Of a stretch of DNA of 10,468 nt, positions 4,757-10,468 are shown one piece after another; positions within the stretch are counted from its first letter, which is position 1, and every line of letters starts with the position of its first letter. Origin of the DNA: Bacteroidales bacterium UBA1797 (GTDB lineage: Bacteria; Bacteroidota; Bacteroidia; Bacteroidales; VadinHA17); contig DCFT01000178.1 of NCBI GenBank assembly GCA_002319885.1, positions 1-10,468 on the forward strand, given 5' to 3'. The notes below the pieces were generated by a model. It ran no database searches. It saw only the letters and a list, made by a program, of their open reading frames with translations, and was not told the DNA's origin. The position numbers and the translations under genes are program-made.

Positions 4757-7018
4757 TTAATTACCATCCTTTTCAAGTTTATTAATAGACCATCCCGTCT
4801 TCAATCCGATTACAAACCATGCTAAGGCAAGTGCTCCTACAGAAAATACTGAATCACCGATTATCCTTAACCATCTCAGCGTTTGCATTCCCGAACCTTG
4901 CATAAATTCATTGGAACGGGCATACCACATACCATGTTTAATGCTCGCAATTGTTTGCAGCACTCCTACAGGAAGGATGCTTATAAGTACCATGAGCATG
5001 AGTCCAATATTAAGCGACCAGAAGGATATACTGATTATTTTATTTTTCCAGACATGTTTGCTTGTGAGGCCTTTAAGAACAAACAACATTAAACCTATAC
5101 CTAACATTCCATACACTCCAAAAAGTGCAGTATGTCCATGAACAGGGGTCGTATTAAGTCCCTGCATATAATAGAGCGCAATTGGAGGGTTAATAAGAAA
5201 TCCAAATAAACCTGCACCGACAAGATTCCAGAAGCTTACAGAAATAAGGAAATAGATTGGCCACTTGTATGTTTTTACCCACTCTGTAGCCCTGCTAAGT
5301 GTCAAATTATGATAGGCTTCAAACCCCATCAGAACGAGAGGAACTACTTCAAGCGCACTGAACGAAGCACCAAATGCCAAAACAGCAGTAGGAGTACCTG
5401 CAAAGTACAGATGATGGAAAGTGCCTATTATTCCACCTGACAAGTAAACAATAGTGGCAAACAAAACACCCGTTGTGGCGTATTTAATGTTCAGCAGCCC
5501 CATTCTGACAAAAAGAAAAGCCGCAATAACAGTTGCAAAAACTTCAAAAAAACCTTCCACCCACAAATGAACTACCCACCATCTCCAATACTCAGCTATC
5601 GACAAATGTGTATGTTGTCCCCACATAAGCCCCGCTCCGTAGAATGCAGCTATAGCTATTGATGAAATTAAAAACAAAGTCAATAACTGTTTATTTTCGG
5701 ATGGTTTTTTCAATGCGGGTAACAGAGCACGAAACATCAGAATCAGCCATATTACAAGACCTATGAATAAAAAGGCCTGCCAGAATCTCCCCAGGTCAAC
5801 ATACTCATAACCCTGATGTCCGAACCAGAAATTAGTTGTAAATCCCAGTTTTTGCATTACACCCATCCATTCCCCGATCAGGGATCCTACAACTATGATT
5901 AATAATGCAATAAATAGAAAGTTCACTCCGAGACGCTGATACTTTGGTTCCACACCTGATACTGCAGGAGCAATATACAAACCAGTTGCAAGCCAGGAGG
6001 TGGCAATCCAGAAAATTGCTATCTGGACATGCCAGGTTCTTGATACTGAATAGGGTAATATCGAATCAAGTTTAAGTCCAAAGAAGCCATTGCCTTCAAC
6101 TCCATAATGTGCTGTAATAACTCCTGCGAGAATCTGAACCAGTATCAGGGCAGTGACGATCCAGAAATACTTCAATGTTGCTTTCATTGATGGTGTAGGA
6201 TTCAGGCCAATCAAAGGATCATTTACAGGCAATTTTGACTTATCAAGCTCTTCTGATTTAAAACGGGCATGATAGTATGCCAATAATCCAACACCTATCA
6301 GGAGCATGATAATGCTGACTCCCGTCCATAAAATTATTCCCGGAGTCGGAACATTGCCAACTACCTCATCGGGAGGCCAGTTATTTGTATAAGTGATTAC
6401 AGAACCTGGTCTTTCAGTAATACATGCCCATGCCGCCCAGAAAAAGAAAGCATTCATATCCTGCATCCTTACTGAGTCCTTAATTGAATTTGGCGGAATT
6501 GCATAATCCTGTCTTTCTTTACTAAGTGTAGGATCATTCATAAAAAGTCCGGCGTAATGAGTACAATTTGCCTTAATTGCATCGGCCCTATCATCGGTTA
6601 CTGAAATATTACCTGTTTTAATGTCATAAGTATTTGCCCGTAGCGATTTCTGAAGCCTGGCTTTTAAAGCAGCTTGTTTCTCGACGTCCAGATTATTAAA
6701 AGACATATTAAAGTCTTTTTCAGCCCATTTATCAAGCAGAAAAACAGATTCTTTATGAAGCCAGTCTGCAGACCAGTCGGGTGCTACATATGCACCATGA
6801 CCCCAGACAGTACCGACTTCCTGTCCACCTATTGACTGCCAGACATTCTGCCCGTCTTCAATTTCCTGTTTTGTAAAAATAGTTGTGCCGTCTTCAGAAA
6901 CTACCTTGTCAGGGATAGGCGGTTTCTCTCTGTATATTTCATGGCCGTAAAAACCAAGAATAGAAAAACAAATAACGAGCACAGCGATAAAACTGAACCA
7001 TAGATTTTTTGATTTCAT
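4757..7018 (-). CDS. norZ: Quinol-dependent nitric oxide reductase (qNOR), single subunit
   Basis: A 753-residue inner-membrane enzyme of the heme-copper oxidase superfamily. It reduces 2 NO to N2O with electrons from the quinol pool. It has the full single-subunit layout: an N-terminal helix (7-24), a periplasmic domain (about 25-225) that replaces the NorC subunit, then about a dozen helices of the NorB core. No CxxCH heme c motif is present, which separates it from cytochrome c-dependent NOR. Likely metal ligands: H330 (TWHVQ) and H629 for low-spin heme b, H627 (VHGHTALFG) for heme b3, and H484 (VVHLWVEGFFE), H535 and H536 (GTFHHLY) for the non-heme iron. The catalytic glutamates E488 and E492 are present. 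The intact iron ligands argue against an NO dismutase. It follows the cupin gene by 23 bases and precedes the hemerythrin gene by 19. The symbol follows qNOR usage; norB is also common. Confidence 0.95.
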   Translation of the reverse strand: MKSKNLWFSFIAVLVICFSILGFYGHEIYREKPPIPDKVVSEDGTTIFTKQEIEDGQNVWQSIGGQEVGTVWGHGAYVAPDWSADWLHKESVFLLDKWAEKDFNMSFNNLDVEKQAALKARLQKSLRANTYDIKTGNISVTDDRADAIKANCTHYAGLFMNDPTLSKERQDYAIPPNSIKDSVRMQDMNAFFFWAAWACITERPGSVITYTNNWPPDEVVGNVPTPGIILWTGVSIIMLLIGVGLLAYYHARFKSEELDKSKLPVNDPLIGLNPTPSMKATLKYFWIVTALILVQILAGVITAHYGVEGNGFFGLKLDSILPYSVSRTWHVQIAIFWIATSWLATGLYIAPAVSGVEPKYQRLGVNFLFIALLIIVVGSLIGEWMGVMQKLGFTTNFWFGHQGYEYVDLGRFWQAFLFIGLVIWLILMFRALLPALKKPSENKQLLTLFLISSIAIAAFYGAGLMWGQHTHLSIAEYWRWWVVHLWVEGFFEVFATVIAAFLFVRMGLLNIKYATTGVLFATIVYLSGGIIGTFHHLYFAGTPTAVLAFGASFSALEVVPLVLMGFEAYHNLTLSRATEWVKTYKWPIYFLISVSFWNLVGAGLFGFLINPPIALYYMQGLNTTPVHGHTALFGVYGMLGIGLMLFVLKGLTSKHVWKNKIISISFWSLNIGLMLMVLISILPVGVLQTIASIKHGMWYARSNEFMQGSGMQTLRWLRIIGDSVFSVGALALAWFVIGLKTGWSINKLEKDGN

Positions 7019-7041
7019 ATTACATTAGTTTATGGAGTGAT

Positions 7042-7380
7042 TTATAATATTTTGCCTTTTTCATGCGGGTTTGGAGTTTTAACTACCAAAACTCTCAGTA
7101 TCTCATTGCTTTCATTATACCAGCAATGCGGTATCTTTGCAGGGCTGTCAATGAAGGTATCTTTAATAACCTCCCTTTTTTCGTCGCCTATTTCAACAAC
7201 TCCCTTACCTTCAAGGACATAAAAGAATACATCAACGGCAGTTATATGCTTCTTTAGCTTTTCCCCTGGCATCAGGGTGATATGCACAGCTTGTACATGG
7301 TCGTTTTCGTGGAACTTTTTCGTTTCAATTCCATGAGGATTCGGACTCGCCTGAATATTTTTAATTTCAACTGCTTTCAT
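7042..7380 (-). CDS. Small single-domain cupin
   Basis: A 112-residue cytoplasmic protein with one cupin_2 barrel. Cupin motif 1 is GEKLKKHITAVD-FFYVLEGKG (39-60): its first histidine, H45, is present, but the second metal position of the usual HxH is T47 and the glutamate position is taken by D50 or V51. Motif 2 is IDSPAKIPHCWYN (77-89), with P80, H85 and N89 conserved. H45 and H85 remain as possible metal ligands, so metal binding is uncertain. Cupins of this size act as sensors, small isomerases or dioxygenases; nothing here selects one. Its position between the regulator and the nitric oxide reductase, 39 and 23 bases away, ties it to the same transcript. It has an AT-rich leader without a Shine-Dalgarno motif. 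An accessory or sensing role in NO metabolism is an inference. Confidence 0.87.
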   Translation of the reverse strand: MKAVEIKNIQASPNPHGIETKKFHENDHVQAVHITLMPGEKLKKHITAVDVFFYVLEGKGVVEIGDEKREVIKDTFIDSPAKIPHCWYNESNEILRVLVVKTPNPHEKGKIL

Positions 7381-7419
7381 GTTTTTTATATTGTTAATTA
7401 ATAATTATTTACAAAAGTG

Positions 7420-8010
7420 CTATGAACTCTGGATCAGAGTTTCCAATGTTTTAATAAGGCTCTTTCCTTTTTCTTTAAGATCAAAACTAAAGCCTGAAAG
7501 ACTCCATTGATTAACAGTGAGGCGAACGCTTCCCATTATTACGAATGCAATCTGTTCGCTTGTAATATCTTTTCTTATTTCTCCTGTATTTTTTCCCTCA
7601 TCAATTATTTTTATAAATGTTGATTTTGCACCCTCCATTATTTTAAAAATTTTAGCATATAATAATTTTTCATTTTTATACAGACCATCCGATAAAATAA
7701 CAATGGCATAAGGTGGATTTTCGGCAAAGATTTTAAGCTGACCTGAAATCATTTTTTCAATTTTCCCAAAGGGACTGATTTTTAGCTTGTTGACATTTTC
7801 GTAATGAGAAATAATTATAACACCAAGAAAATCCAGAAGAGTGCTGAGAACTTCTGTTTTGCTTTTAAAATGCCGATATAATGCAGACTCAGCAATACCA
7901 ATCTCAGAGGAAATATTTTTGATGGTAAGTGCTTGTATTCCTCCCTCACCAATAAGCTTGATTGCGGTATTGATAATTTCTGATTGCCTGTTACTTAATT
8001 TATCTTTCAT
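7420..8010 (-). CDS. TetR/AcrR-family transcriptional regulator
   Basis: A 196-residue DNA-binding protein of typical TetR length. The N-terminal helix-turn-helix is clear: RQSEIINTAIKLIGEGG (8-24), then TIKNISSEIGIAESALYRHF (29-48) with KSKTEVL after it. The C-terminal ligand-binding domain (about 60-196) is diverse, as usual for the family. It contains no cysteine, so direct thiol or iron-sulfur sensing of NO is unlikely, and a small ligand or redox product would have to be the signal. It is the first gene of the minus-strand cluster, 39 bases before the cupin. A perfect 20-base palindrome lies just upstream of its start, so it probably represses its own operon. Known NO regulators of this phylum that I can name (NsrR, HcpR types) belong to other families. 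Confidence 0.93.
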   Translation of the reverse strand: MKDKLSNRQSEIINTAIKLIGEGGIQALTIKNISSEIGIAESALYRHFKSKTEVLSTLLDFLGVIIISHYENVNKLKISPFGKIEKMISGQLKIFAENPPYAIVILSDGLYKNEKLLYAKIFKIMEGAKSTFIKIIDEGKNTGEIRKDITSEQIAFVIMGSVRLTVNQWSLSGFSFDLKEKGKSLIKTLETLIQSS

Positions 8011-8016
8011 AGTTGC

Positions 8017-8036
8017 GTGAGTGAATATTCACTCAC
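8017..8036. promoter_or_regulatory. Perfect 20-base palindrome, probable TetR operator
   Basis: GTGAGTGAAT followed by its exact reverse complement ATTCACTCAC, with no spacer. It ends six bases before the TetR start codon, within the leader of the operon. A palindrome of this length next to a divergently flanked TetR gene is the usual place for the regulator's own operator. I see no second copy in the window, including the gaps before the cupin, the reductase and the PepSY gene. A repressor bound here would block the transcript or the promoter and could also cover the translation start region. Confidence 0.75.
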
Positions 8037-8109
8037 AAAAATAATAATTTTTTATAAATACAAATAGATTACTGAAAAAAATTGACCCGGGAAATCATTA
8101 TCTCTTGAA

Positions 8110-8182
8110 ATCTATCATGATCTTGTTGAGAAATCTTGAAGGTTTCTTGCCAGGTTTTGGGGATAACAGGTATTAAATAATG
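8110..8182 (+). repeat. Dispersed repeat, copy B
   Basis: Matches copy A (1203-1276) on the same strand over 73 bases, with 35 of the last 36 bases identical. It starts about 75 bases upstream of the operator palindrome, in the region between the TetR gene and the iron-sulfur gene. Unlike copy A it is not followed by tRNA-Gln sequence. Confidence 0.8.
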
Positions 8183-8365
8183 AGAATGTAATGATTTTGT
8201 CGCGCGGTCCAGTGGTCGAGTGTGGAAACATTTGCCTGTTTTTTAGCTGTTACAGAAAGTCCTGGAGTTGACTCAGATGTTTAATTGTGATTCTTAATTT
8301 CTAGTAGTATTTCTTTATCTTTAAAAGACTATATCTGATAATATAAATAAGAAGAATTCATTGCC
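8183..8365. other. Right part of the TetR/iron-sulfur intergenic region
   Basis: The whole gene-free stretch runs from 8011 to 8365 (355 bases) and holds the operator palindrome, copy B of the dispersed repeat, and this tail. A short GC-rich patch at 8200-8220 is unlike its surroundings but forms no tRNA or clear hairpin. The last 60 bases are AT-rich and should carry the promoter of the iron-sulfur gene. TATCTTTA (8316-8323) is one base from the Bacteroidota -7 consensus, but no upstream partner is well placed. Confidence 0.4.
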
Positions 8366-9682
8366 ATGGCTCATCACAATACAATTAAACAGAATAACTA
8401 CAAACTGCTTGCAGAGAGATATAATCGTTTTCCACAGGGAGCTGTAGCCTCTGACTTGCTATTCAAAATATTAAAAATTCTCTTCTCTGAAAGAGAGGCC
8501 GGACTGGTTTCATTGCTGCCAATAAAACCCTTTAATGTCAAAAAAGCAGCTGGAATCTGGAAAATGGGTGAAAAGGATGCAGCAAAAATATTGAATGACC
8601 TGGCTGACAAAGGATTGCTGCTTGATACAGAGGCAAATGCCGACATCATATATTCTATGCCACCTCCGATGGCAGGCTTTTTCGAGTTTTCTTTGATGAG
8701 ATACAGAAATGATATTGACCAGAAATCTCTTTCTGAACTCTATTATCAGTATATGAATGTGGAGGAAGATTTTATTAAGGATCTGTTCCTGACAGGAGAA
8801 ACACAGGTCGGAAGGGTTTATGTCAACGAAAAGGTACTCTCTAACGAAAATGCTCTTCATGTGCTCGATCACGAAAGAGCATCGGAAGTAATAAAAACAG
8901 CATCAGCTATTGGTGTTGGTATATGTTATTGCCGTCATAAAATGCAACATGTGGGTAAAAACTGCGATGCTCCTCTTGATATCTGTATGACATTTAATGA
9001 TACTGCAGATTCATTAATCCGCCATGGAGTCGCCAGGAAAGTTGATCACTCAAAAGGATTAGATCTGTTAGAAGAAGCCAGAGCCAATAACCTCGTTCAA
9101 TTCGGTGAGAATGTCCAGGAAAAAGTGAGCTTCATCTGCAACTGTTGCGGTTGTTGCTGCGAGGCACTTATAGCCGCAAGAAAATTTGGATTTCAAAATC
9201 CTGTTCATACAACCAACTTTATTCCATTTATAGTTGAAGAGAATTGTAGCGGTTGCGGTAAATGCGTTGCTTTATGTCCTGTGGAGGCAATGACACTTGT
9301 ATCTTCAGACGATCCCTCAAGACCGGGCAGAAAAAAAGCAAAAGTGCTGCAGGAGCTCTGTCTGGGCTGCGGTGTATGTCTTAATGGTTGTGATAAAAAG
9401 GCAATTGAGCTAAAAAGCCGCACAGAACGAATCATAACACCCGTAAATTCTATTCACAGGATTGTAACAATGGCTATCGAACGGGGGAAACTTCAGAATC
9501 TTATTTTCGATAATCATGTTTTATTAAGTCACAGGACCATGGCTGCAGTACTGGGTGTTATTCTTAAACTTCCTCCGATAAAACAAGCCCTTGCAAGCGA
9601 GCAATTCAAATCAAGATATCTTGTCTTCCTAATCAGGAAGCAAAATATTACTGAGAATACAGATGATATCATCAGCAGGTAG
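8366..9682 (+). CDS. Multi-cluster iron-sulfur protein with winged-helix-like N-terminus
   Basis: A 438-residue cytoplasmic protein. Residues about 30-100 look like a winged-helix segment (KILKIL-FSEREAGLVSLL, then DAAKILNDLADKGLL and a turn), as in MarR-like domains. Then come four cysteine clusters: CYCRHKMQHVGKNC with C207 (C187, C189, C200, C207); CNCCGCCC (C258, C260, C261, C263-C265); and two classical ferredoxin motifs, CSGCGKCVALCP (294-305) and CLGCGVCLNGC (332-342). The last two should bind 4Fe-4S clusters. The first two sets recur together in a family of anaerobe iron-sulfur proteins whose function I do not know. It has no membrane segment or signal peptide. It is transcribed away from the nitric oxide operon, 355 bases from the TetR gene, so a link to NO metabolism (electron transfer or sensing) is positional only. 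The ATG at 8366 has only a weak GAAGA upstream. Confidence 0.85.
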   Translation: MAHHNTIKQNNYKLLAERYNRFPQGAVASDLLFKILKILFSEREAGLVSLLPIKPFNVKKAAGIWKMGEKDAAKILNDLADKGLLLDTEANADIIYSMPPPMAGFFEFSLMRYRNDIDQKSLSELYYQYMNVEEDFIKDLFLTGETQVGRVYVNEKVLSNENALHVLDHERASEVIKTASAIGVGICYCRHKMQHVGKNCDAPLDICMTFNDTADSLIRHGVARKVDHSKGLDLLEEARANNLVQFGENVQEKVSFICNCCGCCCEALIAARKFGFQNPVHTTNFIPFIVEENCSGCGKCVALCPVEAMTLVSSDDPSRPGRKKAKVLQELCLGCGVCLNGCDKKAIELKSRTERIITPVNSIHRIVTMAIERGKLQNLIFDNHVLLSHRTMAAVLGVILKLPPIKQALASEQFKSRYLVFLIRKQNITENTDDIISR

Positions 9683-9798
9683 TTGCGGTTTTTGTATAGA
9701 GGGGAAATGCATAAATGCCAGATTCATAAGTGTATTGAACATATATTAATCCGACATTACTCTATTATTAATTCCAATAGACAAATAACTTATAACCT
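9683..9798. other. Convergent intergenic region
   Basis: Lies between the stops of the iron-sulfur gene and the DUF4142 gene. It is AT-rich and I see no clear terminator hairpin. Confidence 0.5.
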
Positions 9799-10395
9799 TT
9801 ACTTCATTTTCTCATATTTATTTTTGCAGGTGGTTGCATGTTCCAGGTGTTTACGCAAATCAAGAAGTGTTGTTGTAGCAAATGCTTTAATATCTGAATT
9901 TTTCGTTCCTTTAATTTCTTTTTCGTATTCAGATATGGCCTCTTTGTGTCCACTAACCATCATATCGCAATATTCTTTGTCAAAAGAAGTTCCAGATAAC
10001 TTGCTTAACTTTTCGTAAGCATCATTCCCCTTGTCAGTTAATGAGCTTGGTAAATCTATCGATTCTTTCTTTGCTAACGTGGTTAGTTTTTCCATGTTTT
10101 TACTATGATCGGTTTCTATCATTTGCCCAAGATCTTTGACATCTTTCATTGTACTTTTTTGCTGAGCCAATTGTCCAAGCTTAATTTCCTCTAAATTGAT
10201 TTCAGCAGCAGTTGTAAGAAATTTTGCATCTTTTTCTTTACTGATATTTGTATCTTTTGCTTCATTTTGTACGTTAGCAACAGGTTTAGCATCGTTGGCT
10301 TTTTGGCTACTGCTGAATGACGACATAACCAATGAAATCGCTATCATTAAAGCTGTTTGAAGCAATGCCGTTTTAAAGCGTTTCTTGTTTTCCAT
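9799..10395 (-). CDS. Exported DUF4142-domain protein
   Basis: A 198-residue protein. A basic start (ENKKRFK) and a hydrophobic stretch (about 9-26) form a signal peptide; no lipobox cysteine follows, so it should be periplasmic and soluble. A low-complexity linker (about 30-53) leads into the DUF4142 domain (about 56-187), a ferritin-like helical bundle. Its typical elements are visible: DAKFLTTAAEINLEEIKLGQLA (56-77), the helix with IETDHSKNMEKL (93-104), and the closing helices with H150, H183 and H186. Two cysteines (C143, C190) could form a disulfide. DUF4142 proteins are common in Bacteroidota and Proteobacteria; their role is unclear, often linked to stress. No Shine-Dalgarno motif is present; the leader is AT-rich. 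It converges on the iron-sulfur gene and has no functional partner in the window. Confidence 0.88.
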   Translation of the reverse strand: MENKKRFKTALLQTALMIAISLVMSSFSSSQKANDAKPVANVQNEAKDTNISKEKDAKFLTTAAEINLEEIKLGQLAQQKSTMKDVKDLGQMIETDHSKNMEKLTTLAKKESIDLPSSLTDKGNDAYEKLSKLSGTSFDKEYCDMMVSGHKEAISEYEKEIKGTKNSDIKAFATTTLLDLRKHLEHATTCKNKYEKMK

Positions 10396-10468
10396 ATTTT
10401 AAAATTTTAAATTGTTAGTTAATTATTACATTAACATATAATTAGATTCTTTGTTTAAAGGCTATGTT

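Noticed and set aside
4738..4776. Longer hemerythrin start at 4776
   Set aside because: It would overlap the reductase gene. The strong GGAGG at 4744-4748 and the family's usual N-terminus favour 4737.
6030..6045. TGCCAGGTTCTTG inside the reductase gene as another repeat copy
   Set aside because: It codes for the conserved heme-ligand region (RTWH) and the flanks do not match the repeat. Coincidence.
4757..7018. Possibility that the reductase is an NO dismutase
   Set aside because: The three histidines for the non-heme iron and the active-site glutamates are all present, as in true nitric oxide reductases.
8061..8068. TCTATTTG on the minus strand as a Bacteroidota -7 promoter box for the TetR operon
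   Set aside because: One base off consensus, and no convincing -33 element at the right distance. AT-rich sequence makes chance matches likely.
8200..8232. GC-rich patch between the dispersed repeat and the iron-sulfur gene as a tRNA or small RNA
   Set aside because: No T-arm, anticodon arm or stable hairpin could be drawn.
9683..10018. Plus-strand open frame directly after the iron-sulfur gene
   Set aside because: It is mostly antisense to the DUF4142 gene and its composition does not look like a protein of its own.

Overview
The window looks like chromosomal DNA of an AT-rich member of the Bacteroidota. This is an inference. It rests on AT-rich leaders that mostly lack a Shine-Dalgarno motif, on the protein types (a quinol-type nitric oxide reductase, a PepSY-type membrane protein, a DUF4142 protein, a SnoaL-like exported protein), and on short GC-rich palindromes of a kind I recall from genomes of this phylum. 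No phage, plasmid, CRISPR or insertion-sequence gene is visible.

Region 1 (1-557) has no protein gene. It opens with the 3' half of a tRNA-Gln (anticodon CTG, encoded CCA) and its terminator. A 97-base tandem array follows. Each complete spacer of the array can fold into a tRNA acceptor/T-stem-like minihelix ending in ACCA or ACAA, and each is followed by another copy of the same terminator. Other short hairpins lie downstream.

Region 2 (558-2310, plus strand) has an exported SnoaL/NTF2-like protein and a HAD-family hydrolase. Between them are more repeats: one copy of a dispersed repeat of about 74 bases, a tRNA-Gln 3' relic in which a 16-base palindrome replaces part of the T-arm, and a terminator-like hairpin.

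Region 3 (2462-8036, minus strand) is the functional core. It reads TetR-family regulator, small cupin, quinol-dependent nitric oxide reductase, hemerythrin-domain protein, and after a 206-base gap a four-helix PepSY-type membrane protein. The first four genes are spaced 39, 23 and 19 bases apart and are probably one operon for nitric oxide detoxification or respiration. A perfect 20-base palindrome lies six bases upstream of the TetR start and is the obvious operator candidate for self-regulation of the operon.

Region 4 (8037-10468) holds the intergenic region between the TetR gene and a divergent gene, with the second copy of the dispersed repeat. It then has a cysteine-rich protein with two ferredoxin-type 4Fe-4S motifs, two further cysteine clusters and a winged-helix-like N-terminus. 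Last is a convergent exported DUF4142 protein.

The protein genes are mostly recognisable families. The least explained material is the noncoding repeat system, which keeps reusing the 3' end of tRNA-Gln, and the local TetR/palindrome control of the nitric oxide operon.
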